In this document: positions 40,701 to 48,405 of the stretch, in pieces
Numbering within the stretch: the first letter of the stretch is position 1
How the letters are laid out: every line of letters starts with the position of its first letter
From: CAZAQV01 sp964487255
Lineage (GTDB): Bacteria; Myxococcota_A; Polyangia; Polyangiales; CAZAQV01
Length of the DNA: 64,000 nt
Reading direction: 5' to 3'
Assembly (NCBI GenBank): GCA_964487255.1
Contig: CAZAQV010000019.1
Coordinates: forward strand, 1-64,000
Translations under genes and position numbers: made by a program
Notes under the pieces: model-generated
The model's database searches: none
The model's input: only the letters and a program-made list of their open reading frames with translations
What the model was told of the DNA's origin: nothing

Positions 40701-40908
40701 GGATATCAAACTCGGCCTCGAACCAAGCGGGCCGAACCCACTGCGGCCATGGGTGGCCTTCCTTCACCTCGCGGGTGAGTTCCCGGCGCGAGTTTCCAAA
40801 CCGTAAACTTGTGGCGTCGAGCCGACGCGTATCGGAGTAGGCTTCGAGTTCACGCACGCGTTCTTTGAGTCGGCGCGCTTCAGCGCGCAGGTTGAGCGGG
40901 ACGGTCAT
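37747..40908 (-). CDS. GH38 alpha-mannosidase
   Basis: 1053 aa. N-terminal beta-rich region, then the GH38 catalytic domain with zinc ligands in LIGHAHLDVAWLWP (about 270) and the nucleophile Asp in WLPDTFGYAGNLPQ (about 388), KLGWNETNKFPHDLYWWEG, the zinc-ligand His region HEFHDILPGSS, and C-terminal beta-sandwich (VTGAQIGLSLLRAPIHPDP). No signal peptide, so it is probably cytoplasmic and class II. It removes alpha-mannosyl residues, possibly acting on endogenous oligosaccharides or mannosylglycerate-like solutes (inference). Stop and helD stop are 27 nt apart. Confidence 0.93.
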   Translation of the reverse strand: MTVPLNLRAEARRLKERVRELEAYSDTRRLDATSLRFGNSRRELTREVKEGHPWPQWVRPAWFEAEFDIPQDWPKDAELWADLGGEGCWIEGEEARFGFNPMHRRCAVSLAPGERCRFTFEVVPHGYQGAPVHEPKVAICRLAVPNPDVRAFTRDLEVATDVIDFLAQREDREVGVRLVKLVDDALRELRLPRSPSEAYLARMAWLEATEVEGGSTDSPALQVRSALWERPTFEATPLELGEEDLQRVRQTMERFRQASQNLAAKYPGRGRLVLIGHAHLDVAWLWPISETRKKSRRTFATACALAERYENYVFGQSQAYLYAAVEEDDPALFARIQSLVKAGRFEVLGGSWVEPDGNLASGESTVRQLLYGQRYFESRFGRRCSVAWLPDTFGYAGNLPQLYASAGMHRFMTTKLGWNETNKFPHDLYWWEGLDGTRVLAHTFKEIGPGPDPALMHAAWAGYVGKERAEVALQTYGRGDGGGGPSEEMIEGFVRLGRQPALPQLDLGTAESVFDELTECEDLPVWRGEKYLEKHRGTFTSQVVVKRDVQRLGERLRALEVLCSLAWCDHEQPYPQEQLEHLWKELLVHEFHDILPGSSIHTVNQEAAQRLHAALESASVLLDSAFDVLQKPVPDTWTVWNLGEAPVLLAGVLAAADPETKRVTLASGANLRCQRIGDRLAFVGEGELAPGAALTLRASNDEHAFEGGVEATTSSLRSNLLDVRFSASGSIDSLRSLASGKEFVREGAGRLVLHEDVPREYEAWDIDPIDLAHFEELAPVGEPKVLYQGPVEAALQFRLEAAGVEIALTYRLRWGSTRLQVEATVQWHCRRNMLRLHVPTTVHADTARFDTLFGSVTRPTHPNTSWDAAKYEVPAHRGVTLEDASHGIQLIAPYGRHGFSVTGAQIGLSLLRAPIHPDPLADEGEHHFEYAIAVFDEGHVPAPVRQQLEARPGALPAGRSEGVAWMCHEGVRCAAVKKAEERDAVIVRLYEAEGVARSVDVSLPAWARRVTLCSILEEPEAKLKMEQGDNGKRAVRVDFAPYAVRTLSFERST

Positions 40909-40957
40909 CGCCCAGAAGTGTACCTATCTGGGCGGATAAGTCGTGCGAATAAAGATT

Positions 40958-42016
40958 CTATCGCGGTCCGACGCCCGGAACGGGTTCCGCCCGGTACTGG
41001 TCGCGGTTTTTGAACTGCTCGACGTCCCCTCCCGTGATATCGGGAGCCTCTCCACCAAAGTAGTTGTCCGCGATGTCGAGGTCGATCGAGCCACCGATGT
41101 CGAGAAAGTCCGACGCCGTGCCCTCAAAGTGATTGCGCGCGAAGCGCCCCGAGACCTTTGCCACCATGACCGGGTAGGTCGCGCCATCAAAGACCGAATC
41201 TTCGATTACGATGGGTGTTGGACTGCCTGAGTTGAAGTGGAGCGGACAGTGACAGCCCGTGAAATGAACGTGCGAAAGTTCGACACTCGCGTTGTTAAAC
41301 TTAGTGCAATCGGGTGATTTCGTATCGTGCATGAGGTCGATGATGGAGTCGGTCATCTTCAGAACACCACCCGAGATCGCGACGCTGGTCCCGCCTTCAA
41401 TGATGGTGCGGTCCATATGCGCGCCATTGACGGCATTGAGCGTCTGCCCACAATCGTGCAGGTACGAGTCGTGAAGCATGATTTGGCCGCCGTCGTTGCC
41501 TTTGACGCACGTTCCGGCGCCGCGCACCTCCGTGAAAACGCCATCGAGGGTGCCGCCTACGACGAGCCCGAGCCACCCCGTACCGGAGATGCGGATGGGT
41601 TGGCTGTTTGTCCCCGAAAGTTTGAGCGTGCCGTCGACGCGCAAGCGCGAGCCCTCGGCCATGGCAATCGTCGTACCTGCGCACACCTCGAGCGTCTCGC
41701 CGCTCGGCACGGTGACCGCGTCGAGAACGATGATGTCACCACACCATGTGCCCATAACGTCCCCACCGGGCACTGCCAGCTCTTCGCGTGGCAAGCTTGC
41801 ATCGACACCTGCGTCGGAACGCGACACAACTGCGTCGCTTGTCACGGTCGCGTCAGCTTCGTTCGGAGGCCAGCGCGTCGAACCGTCCTGCTTGGTGTCG
41901 GCATCACGCTCCACCGAGGCATCGCCCGAGTTTGTCGGGTCGAGTTCAGCACTGGTGCACGCGCTCAATGCAAGAAGGAGCATTGGCAAGCGGCGCAGAG
42001 ATTGAACTTTGGCCAT
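40958..42016 (-). CDS. right-handed beta-helix lipoprotein
   Basis: 352 aa. Start MAKVQSLRRLPMLLLALSAC gives a signal peptide and lipobox SAC; then an Asp/Ser-rich linker (SVERDADTKQDG...) typical of myxobacteria. From about residue 100 the protein has short repeats like LEVCAGTTIAMAEGS, LRVDGTLKLSG, LGLVVGGTLDG, VAISGGVLKMTDSIID and IDLDIADNYFGGEAP, the coils of a parallel beta-helix. Such folds bind or cleave polysaccharide; function here unknown. Its start is 13 nt from the divergently transcribed hemB start. Confidence 0.75.
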   Translation of the reverse strand: MAKVQSLRRLPMLLLALSACTSAELDPTNSGDASVERDADTKQDGSTRWPPNEADATVTSDAVVSRSDAGVDASLPREELAVPGGDVMGTWCGDIIVLDAVTVPSGETLEVCAGTTIAMAEGSRLRVDGTLKLSGTNSQPIRISGTGWLGLVVGGTLDGVFTEVRGAGTCVKGNDGGQIMLHDSYLHDCGQTLNAVNGAHMDRTIIEGGTSVAISGGVLKMTDSIIDLMHDTKSPDCTKFNNASVELSHVHFTGCHCPLHFNSGSPTPIVIEDSVFDGATYPVMVAKVSGRFARNHFEGTASDFLDIGGSIDLDIADNYFGGEAPDITGGDVEQFKNRDQYRAEPVPGVGPR

Positions 42017-42029
42017 GTCAAAGGATAGC

Positions 42030-43031
42030 ATGCGTCCAGCGTCTATGAGTCCACACTACCCCTCTACCCGCCTTCGCCGTAACCGTACGCATGCCTGGAT
42101 ACAGGACATGGTTCGCGAGCACCGCGTACATCCCAGCGACCTGATCTGGCCTGTTTTCGTCCACGATCAGCAAGACGCGAACCAAGTCATCCCGTCCATG
42201 CCCGGCGTGGTGCGCTACTCCGAAAGAACTATCGTTGACGCCGCAAAACGCGCCGCTGACCTTGGCATTCCCGCGCTCGCCGTGTTTCCTGTGATCGATC
42301 CGAGCAAGAAGTCGTCGGATGGAAAAGAAGCGACCAACCCTGAGAACTTGGTTTGTCGAAGCGTCGCTACGATCAAGTCCGCCGTGCCTTCGATCGGTGT
42401 CATCTGCGATGTCGCGCTCGACCCGTTTACCACGCATGGGCAGGACGGTTTGGTCGAAAACGGGCGTATCCTCAATGACCCGACGATCGATGTCTTATGC
42501 GAACAGGCGCGTGTGCAGGCCGACGCGGGCTGCGACATTATCGCACCCTCAGACATGATGGATGGCCGCATCGGTCGCGTTCGCCACACACTCGAAAGCA
42601 GCGGCCATCAAGACGTCAAGATCATGAGCTACGCGGCCAAGTACGCCTCGGCGTTTTATGGTCCGTTCCGCGACGCCGTAGGTTCCAAAAAGCAGCTGGG
42701 CGGCGGTGACAAGAAAACCTACCAGATGGACCCGGCAAACGGCGGCGAAGCACTACGCGAAGTTGCACTCGATATCGAAGAAGGCGCGGACATGGTCATG
42801 GTCAAACCCGGGCTGCCCTACCTCGACATCGTACGCCGCATAAAAGAGCGCTTCAGCATGCCGACCTTCGCCTATCAGGTGAGCGGCGAGTACGCGATGC
42901 TACGAGCAGCCGACCAACATGGCTGGCTCGACTACCAGAGTTGTCTGTTAGAGAGCCTCGTCGCCTTCAAACGTGCCGGCTGCGACGGCATCCTTACCTA
43001 CGGCGCCTGCGACGCTGCCAGCTGGCTGTAG
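42030..43031 (+). CDS. hemB: porphobilinogen synthase (delta-aminolevulinic acid dehydratase)
   Basis: 333 aa from ATG 42030 (AAAGGA 4 nt before); ATG 42045 is also possible. IWPVFVHDQQDANQVIPSMP, PVIDPSKKSSDGKEA, DVALDPFTTHGQDG, the Lys of YAAKYASAFYGPFRDA (about 200) and Schiff-base Lys of VMVKPGLPYLDIV (about 257) are all present, as is YQVSGEYAM. It condenses two 5-aminolevulinate molecules. The DPFTTHGQDG metal segment lacks the Cys triad of Zn-type enzymes, suggesting a Mg-type enzyme. The 3' end overlaps the convergent metalloprotease by 38 bp. Confidence 0.95.
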   Translation: MRPASMSPHYPSTRLRRNRTHAWIQDMVREHRVHPSDLIWPVFVHDQQDANQVIPSMPGVVRYSERTIVDAAKRAADLGIPALAVFPVIDPSKKSSDGKEATNPENLVCRSVATIKSAVPSIGVICDVALDPFTTHGQDGLVENGRILNDPTIDVLCEQARVQADAGCDIIAPSDMMDGRIGRVRHTLESSGHQDVKIMSYAAKYASAFYGPFRDAVGSKKQLGGGDKKTYQMDPANGGEALREVALDIEEGADMVMVKPGLPYLDIVRRIKERFSMPTFAYQVSGEYAMLRAADQHGWLDYQSCLLESLVAFKRAGCDGILTYGACDAASWL

Positions 43032-44544
43032 ATCGTTTTCGCCGAACGGACAGCACGGCAAGTCCAACGACGAGCAGCCAACTTACGCGCCTCTGACCAA
43101 TGCGTCCCACACGGCAGGTGTTTCCGGTAAACCGTCGATCGAGAACGTCGGCAAACTCGGTACACGCAGGTGGGTCCACGCAAGCCCGATAGCAGCTCGT
43201 GCGGCCCTGAACACAGACGTTGAGATCGGGGTCGCATCGTTCGCCCAAGATGCCGCAATCACAGTCCTCGCCGCAGGGTTGTCCGCAGACCCCGTTGTTA
43301 CAATTCTGGTTGGCGCAGTCGAAATCTTCCATACACGAGTCACCCGGCTGGCCGGACTTCGGGTACTCACATTCATTGTCCACACACCGACCATCGGGCG
43401 GACAGTCCGCAGGTCCGCTACACGGCCCACCGCACGTACCACGTGCGTCCATTAACGGAGCATTCTCTCCTTCGCAACGATCCTCTCCGCGGTCCGTGAC
43501 TTCACATTTGGAGTCGGCGCCCTCGCAGGCATTCTCCGCGTCGAGCGGGCACAGCTCTCCTCGCGCGGCCGCAAGCACCTCTTGACACATCCCTTGGAGG
43601 CAAAGCTGTGCACGGGGACAATCCATTGCGCCGGGAACGCAGTCGGCACGGCGCTCGCCAGCGGGACAAGCTCTATCCGGCTTATAGCCGTTGCCGCAAA
43701 GGTTTCCACGGAAACAGTCGCAGTCACTGTCGCAAAGAGCTTGCCCTGGCGGGTACTGTGTGCACAGGCCGTCGCGGTCGTCCGCCTGTATGGACGTCGC
43801 TTTGGGATTTGGATGCATCAGGACTTCGGCCACCGGTTTCGTAGGCTCATGCGCAAGCCCAAGAAAGTGACCGACCTCGTGCGCAACGACCGAGTACGGC
43901 TCGGTGTTGTTCGTTGCGCCCGGTGTGTAGTCCAAACCACCGTTGGTCTCGTTAAGTATGATATCTGCCTCGAGAATGGAGTACGGCTCAGAGATGGTCG
44001 GATAGACCAAGATCGTAATGCCGAGCACGATCGAGCGCGGCTCACATGTACCGACGCAAACATACGAGCGACACTCGCTGTCCGCGGTACACACTGTGCC
44101 GTTGGCCTTGGTGCCGGGCATCACGCACATGCCTTCGCACAGCCCGGAGGAACACTGTGCATCGGCACCGCAGACTTCACCGACCGTCTTGTTGCCCAAG
44201 CTTGGCTGGTAGGGGTCGTAGTTGGCCGCGTCGCCAGTGATCCACACAACTTCATTTTCGCCGTTTCCGGACGCCCAGTTCGCACCGGGCACGGACATCA
44301 CATTGGCAGTCGTCATGAAGCAGCCCTCATCCGCCCAATCATTGAACGCGCGCGAGATGATTTCTTGTGCGCCAGACGCGTCAAGACCGTCTGAGGTTTC
44401 ACCGTATACGAGCACGTCTTGCGGAAACTTGCGCCAGGTAATCGCGCGACCGGTGTCGTTGACCAGCAACTCGAAGGCGCTCGTACCCGGAGCCCAGATC
44501 GCCGCCAGCGCCAACACAAAGAGTCCAAGGAGCGCGCGTTTCAT
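42994..44544 (-). CDS. exported matrixin-type metalloprotease with Cys-rich insertion
   Basis: 516 aa from MKRALLGLFVLALAAIWAPG (signal peptide). Catalytic region: FNDWADEGCF, then an inserted Cys-rich segment (residues about 120-170, e.g. CGADAQCSSGLCEGMC, CTADSECRSYVCVGTC), then SVVAHEVGHFLGLAHEP, the zinc HExxHxxGxxH motif of metzincins. A long Cys-rich tail follows (CDSDCDCFRGN, CMEDFDCANQNC) and the C-terminus has CRVGRIGQRRVSWLL, a membrane helix and RRKRS, resembling MYXO-CTERM. Start has GGGGGTG upstream. Overlaps the next gene's stop (ATGA). Confidence 0.85.
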   Translation of the reverse strand: MKRALLGLFVLALAAIWAPGTSAFELLVNDTGRAITWRKFPQDVLVYGETSDGLDASGAQEIISRAFNDWADEGCFMTTANVMSVPGANWASGNGENEVVWITGDAANYDPYQPSLGNKTVGEVCGADAQCSSGLCEGMCVMPGTKANGTVCTADSECRSYVCVGTCEPRSIVLGITILVYPTISEPYSILEADIILNETNGGLDYTPGATNNTEPYSVVAHEVGHFLGLAHEPTKPVAEVLMHPNPKATSIQADDRDGLCTQYPPGQALCDSDCDCFRGNLCGNGYKPDRACPAGERRADCVPGAMDCPRAQLCLQGMCQEVLAAARGELCPLDAENACEGADSKCEVTDRGEDRCEGENAPLMDARGTCGGPCSGPADCPPDGRCVDNECEYPKSGQPGDSCMEDFDCANQNCNNGVCGQPCGEDCDCGILGERCDPDLNVCVQGRTSCYRACVDPPACTEFADVLDRRFTGNTCRVGRIGQRRVSWLLVVGLAVLSVRRKRSTASWQRRRRRR

Positions 44545-45104
44545 CGCACCCCCTTGATGCGTGCGACGAGTTGCCAAAGCGGCAACGCCTGCGGCAGCGA
44601 CTGCGAGGCGCTGGGCTGGGGAACGCTCAGCGCAGACTGGGCTCCGCCGTTCGACGCACGATGGCTCGGACGCACCGCCCAAAGCACACCGTCAGAACCC
44701 CGCTGAACCTGGTAAGCTCCCAGTTCGAGCCCGAATAGGTAAAACGTGACGGAACCGTAGCCGGGTTTGGGCTTTAGAAAAAGAATAACGCGCTGCCCGA
44801 CCTTGAACCGCGGCGAACCGACGATCTCAAAACGCAATTCGTCGATGACGCCACCGGGCTGCCAGAGCGTAATCTGCGATGGCCCACTCCCTCGCAAGTA
44901 GCGGATCACCCGCAAGTCATCCATGGTCACCACGGGCAGGCGGCCGGGCTGCTGCAGGTGGCGAACCTTCGTCACCTCCGCTTCGACGACAACCGTGGAG
45001 CGCGCGGTTAGTTCCTCGAGCGAAACGTCGCGGTAAGAGGTGGCCTGCGCGGTCGGAGCCAGTGCTAGCATGACAAGAACAAGAAAAGCAGAACGCATCC
45101 CCAA
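44541..45104 (-). CDS. exported hypothetical protein coupled to the metalloprotease
   Basis: 187 aa with a type I signal peptide ending AQAT (LVMLALAPTAQATSYRD). Mature N-terminal half has beta strands (VVVEAEVTKVRHLQQ, MDDLRVIRYLRG, ITLWQPGGVIDELRFEIV, RVILFLKPKPGYGSVTFYLFG) like a small beta-barrel; the C-terminal third is Ser/Gln/Ala-rich. No family recognised. Encoded just upstream of the metalloprotease and sharing the ATGA overlap, so it may be its inhibitor, activator or substrate (inference). Confidence 0.65.
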   Translation of the reverse strand: MGMRSAFLVLVMLALAPTAQATSYRDVSLEELTARSTVVVEAEVTKVRHLQQPGRLPVVTMDDLRVIRYLRGSGPSQITLWQPGGVIDELRFEIVGSPRFKVGQRVILFLKPKPGYGSVTFYLFGLELGAYQVQRGSDGVLWAVRPSHRASNGGAQSALSVPQPSASQSLPQALPLWQLVARIKGVR

Positions 45105-45161
45105 AATAATATCGTGGATGACGCGAGGGCGCTACAGACTGGTTCGGGCTAGTATCTGCGT

Positions 45162-46505
45162 GTGTTCGCGACCGCCCAATCACAGTTTCTTGCGGGACGT
45201 TGGTACGCACTCGTTGTGCTCCTAGCCGCCTGCGGTTCGCAAAAGCAAAAAGAAGAGCCCTTGCCGCATACGACGCAAAGGCCGTCCTCCGTGCGGCCGG
45301 CGCCGACCAGGCCCAAGCCCCCGCCGCAGCCCCGCGCACTCAATCGCCGTTTTGTGTTGGGCGCCACGCACGCTTGTCTCCTGGGCCGCGAGAACCACAC
45401 TTATTGCTGGGGTGGCAACCAGTTCGCCGAGCTCGGGCAAAAAGGGGTTCCAGAAGAGCCGCTCGCTCACCTTATGGCTCCGCAACGCATCGACGCCGAC
45501 CTTGCCTTTGCTTCGCTGAGCAGCGGTTTCTTCCACACCTGCGCACAAACGACAACGGGGAACGCATACTGCTGGGGACAAAATGCTTTCCTGCAAATTC
45601 GGGAACCTCCCCGCACATCGATCCATGAGCCCACCAAGCTGACTTGGGCGGCGAAAGAAGAGCTCCAAGTGGTCCAAGTGGCGACTGGCAGCGAACACAC
45701 GTGCGTGCTCGATCGTGAAGGCCGCGTGCGCTGCCGCGGGAGCAACCAATATCAGCAACTTGGGGCGCAAAAAGATGGGCGTCTCGACTGGGACAAACGC
45801 ATTCTTTGGCTCGCAGCAGGTCGACACCACACGTGCGCCATCGACGAAGATGCCGACGTCCTGTGCTGGGGCGACAACGTCGATGGCCAGCTCGGCAAAG
45901 CACCTTCCCCAGCACAAGCCGAACCACACAAAACCGCAACGCTCAACTGGCCCGAAACGATCGCTGCATTGCAGTGTGGCTCACGGCACTGCTGCACCCT
46001 GCAAAAAAACCCGGACCCGCGGAGAAATGGAAAGCTCCAGGCGATATGCTGGGGCAATAACTCAACAGACCAACTGGGCGTACCGGCCACCAAATTTGTT
46101 TCGGGCAAACCTTACAGCGCCGGCGTGTTGGTGCCCAAGTCCATCATCGGCGATCGTGGCTGGCTGCAAATTGCGCCGGGGGGCCGATTCACCTGTGGAC
46201 TCACCGATCAAGGCCAGGTGATTTGCTGGGGCGATAATCACGACTTTATCCTCGGCACCGAAGAGGAACTTGACCAGTTACCCAAGCAGATCGCTCTACC
46301 GGGAAAGGCTTTGGAACTCGCGGTCGGTCCGCGCACGGCGTGTGCCTGGGTGCAAGCGGAGGTGCGGGCCGAGGTACAGGCGGATGCTGGCGCCGACCTC
46401 TACTGTTGGGGCGCCAATCGCCGTGGCCTCTTGGGGCTCGAACCGGACGACCCGCTCGCGATGCCGCAAAAAGTTTCCGTGCCGAAGAACCTCTATTCGC
46501 CCTAA
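45162..46505 (+). CDS. RCC1-repeat lipoprotein (first copy)
   Basis: 447 aa. Hydrophobic start with LAACGS (lipobox AAC), Pro-rich linker, then repeats typical of the RCC1 propeller: THACLLGRENHTYCWGGNQF, FHTCAQTTTGNAYCWGQN, EHTCVLDREGRVRCRGSNQY, HHTCAIDEDADVLCWGDN and FTCGLTDQGQVICWGDNHD. About six to seven blades are visible. Such surface lipoproteins are numerous in myxobacteria and serve unknown binding roles. A few Cys residues sit at regular blade positions and may form disulfides. It is 9 nt upstream of riboflavin synthase. Confidence 0.85.
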   Translation: MFATAQSQFLAGRWYALVVLLAACGSQKQKEEPLPHTTQRPSSVRPAPTRPKPPPQPRALNRRFVLGATHACLLGRENHTYCWGGNQFAELGQKGVPEEPLAHLMAPQRIDADLAFASLSSGFFHTCAQTTTGNAYCWGQNAFLQIREPPRTSIHEPTKLTWAAKEELQVVQVATGSEHTCVLDREGRVRCRGSNQYQQLGAQKDGRLDWDKRILWLAAGRHHTCAIDEDADVLCWGDNVDGQLGKAPSPAQAEPHKTATLNWPETIAALQCGSRHCCTLQKNPDPRRNGKLQAICWGNNSTDQLGVPATKFVSGKPYSAGVLVPKSIIGDRGWLQIAPGGRFTCGLTDQGQVICWGDNHDFILGTEEELDQLPKQIALPGKALELAVGPRTACAWVQAEVRAEVQADAGADLYCWGANRRGLLGLEPDDPLAMPQKVSVPKNLYSP

Positions 46506-46514
46506 GATAGTCGT

Positions 46515-47159
46515 ATGTTCACGGGAATCGTCGAAGAGCAGGGAAGCGTGACTGCGGTCGACGATGCCAACGGCGGAAAGCGACTCGTCATTGAAGCGAA
46601 CATGACGCTCAAGGATACAAAAGTCGACGACAGCATCTGTGTGAGCGGCGTTTGTCTAACCGTCGTGTCGATCGACGCCTCCTGCATGACCTTCGACATC
46701 GTCCCTGAAACACTGCGGCGCAGCACGTTGGGATCGGTCGCGCCTGGCACGCGCGTCAACCTCGAACGCGCCATGGCGGGCAGTCAGCGCTTCGGGGGAC
46801 ATTATGTGCAGGGACATGTCGACACCACAGCCACGGTGAGCGCACGCCACGTGGACGGCAACGCGACCGACCTCACCTTCGACTTCCCCGAGGCATCTCG
46901 CAATCTGGTGACCGAAAAAGGTTTCATCACGGTCGATGGCGTGAGCCTGACGGTCACCCACACCACGGCATTTAGTTTCGGTGTCACGCTCGTTCCGCAC
47001 ACACAAGAGCGCGTCACGCTCGGTCGCTGCCAGCCCGGCGACCAGGTCAACCTTGAGTTCGATGTTTTCGCGAAGTACGTGCAGCGCGCGGTCGACGAAC
47101 GGCTCACTCGGCTCGAACAAGAACTTGCCGACCTCCGCAGGTATTTAAGTTTGCGTTAG
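46515..47159 (+). CDS. ribE: riboflavin synthase alpha subunit
   Basis: 214 aa. MFTGIVEEQGSVTAVD is the diagnostic N-terminus. Two tandem lumazine-binding barrels: first with DSICVSGVCLTVVSID and FDIVPETLRRSTLG, second with GHYVQGHVDTTATVS, EKGFITVDGVSLTVTH, VTLVPHTQERVTLG, then a C-terminal trimerisation helix. It converts 6,7-dimethyl-8-ribityllumazine into riboflavin. No other rib genes are in the window. Located between two RCC1 lipoprotein genes with gaps of 9 and 1 nt. Confidence 0.95.
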   Translation: MFTGIVEEQGSVTAVDDANGGKRLVIEANMTLKDTKVDDSICVSGVCLTVVSIDASCMTFDIVPETLRRSTLGSVAPGTRVNLERAMAGSQRFGGHYVQGHVDTTATVSARHVDGNATDLTFDFPEASRNLVTEKGFITVDGVSLTVTHTTAFSFGVTLVPHTQERVTLGRCQPGDQVNLEFDVFAKYVQRAVDERLTRLEQELADLRRYLSLR

Positions 47160-47160
47160 C

Positions 47161-48357
47161 ATGAGACCTTCGCTTCGCATAACGGGCGCTGTGCTCACTG
47201 TGGCACTGTACGCGTGCGCGCCAGACACCCCGGTTGTCATGCGCGACGCCGCGTCTCCACCCGACGCGCGGGTCCCCGACCCGGTCGTGCCTTCAAAGCT
47301 AGCCGCTGACCGGTTCGCGCTCGGTTCGTCCTTCAGCTGCTATCTACGCGATGACGCAAGCGTGTGGTGCTGGGGCGCAAACAACTTCGGTCAGCTGGGA
47401 AACGGCGGGGTTGGCTCAAGCTATCTCGCAATCAAAGTGGCAGGTCTTGATGACGCTGTTCAGGTTAGTGGAGCAAGCAGCACAGCGTGCGCCGTCCGGG
47501 ATGAGGGTGGTGTCGTTTGTTGGGGGCAGAACGGTTCTCTGCAGCTCGGCGGTGCGGTCGGTGACTTCCGCAACAGCCCGCTGGCGGTTCACGAAGTCCC
47601 CGCCGCCAAGCAGGTCAGCGTCGGCGGCCTTCACGCCTGTGCGCTGACGAGGGCCGGAGAGGCCTGGTGCTGGGGTTCAAATCGTTTTGGGCGACTGGGG
47701 CACGGCCCGATCGATGAAGAGCTCGCGCCCGCCGTGGTCGAAGGTGCGCCTCCGTTCGCGGAGCTCCGTGCATCCTTCTATCACACCTGCGGACGCACCG
47801 AAGCGGGCGAAGTGTTCTGCTGGGGACGCAACGACCAACGACAAGTCGCCGACAGCACGAGCGAGGTCGTGGCCTCCCCAACCAAGGTCGAGCGTGTTGC
47901 GAACGCAAGCGCAATCGCGGTCGGCAACGAGCACTCGTGCGCCCAAAACACGGACGCCGTTCAGTGTTGGGGTAGCAACCGCTTTGGGCAGCTCGCCCTA
48001 CCCGAGAGCACCGGCCAACGGGGAACGCCCGTCGCGATCACCGTCCCCGGACCCGCGTCAGGCATCCTCGCGTCACAATTCGTCGCCTGTGCCATCGGAA
48101 GTGACAAGATGTTTTACTGCTGGGGGCGCAACCTTCACAGCAACCTGACCATCGGCGGCGAGAACGAAGTTCGTAAGCCGGTGATTGTCAGGACGCTTGA
48201 GGTCGACGATTTCGCAGGGACCAGCGGACTTCACACTTGCATTCGCCAGAGCGATGCCGAAGTTTTGTGCTGGGGAAGCAATACCGCGGGCCAATCTGGC
48301 GCCAACGACGACATGCACCCCATCGAATCGCCCCAGAGCGTCACCTTTTCCGAATAG
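47161..48357 (+). CDS. RCC1-repeat lipoprotein (second copy)
   Basis: 398 aa starting MRPSLRITGAVLTVALYAC (lipobox YAC), with an Asp/Ala/Pro linker (RDAASPPDARVPDPV). Seven or so blades with SFSCYLRDDASVWCWGANNF, STACAVRDEGGVVCWGQNGS, LHACALTRAGEAWCWGSNRF, YHTCGRTEAGEVFCWGRNDQ, EHSCAQNTDAVQCWGSNRF and LHTCIRQSDAEVLCWGSNTA. A paralogue of the protein encoded at 45162. The start follows the ribE stop with only 1 nt between, so it is probably co-transcribed. Confidence 0.85.
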   Translation: MRPSLRITGAVLTVALYACAPDTPVVMRDAASPPDARVPDPVVPSKLAADRFALGSSFSCYLRDDASVWCWGANNFGQLGNGGVGSSYLAIKVAGLDDAVQVSGASSTACAVRDEGGVVCWGQNGSLQLGGAVGDFRNSPLAVHEVPAAKQVSVGGLHACALTRAGEAWCWGSNRFGRLGHGPIDEELAPAVVEGAPPFAELRASFYHTCGRTEAGEVFCWGRNDQRQVADSTSEVVASPTKVERVANASAIAVGNEHSCAQNTDAVQCWGSNRFGQLALPESTGQRGTPVAITVPGPASGILASQFVACAIGSDKMFYCWGRNLHSNLTIGGENEVRKPVIVRTLEVDDFAGTSGLHTCIRQSDAEVLCWGSNTAGQSGANDDMHPIESPQSVTFSE

Positions 48358-48405
48358 CTCGGCCTCCGAATAGCGCGGCTGCGCGTTCCGGGGTAGATCT
48401 CAGCC

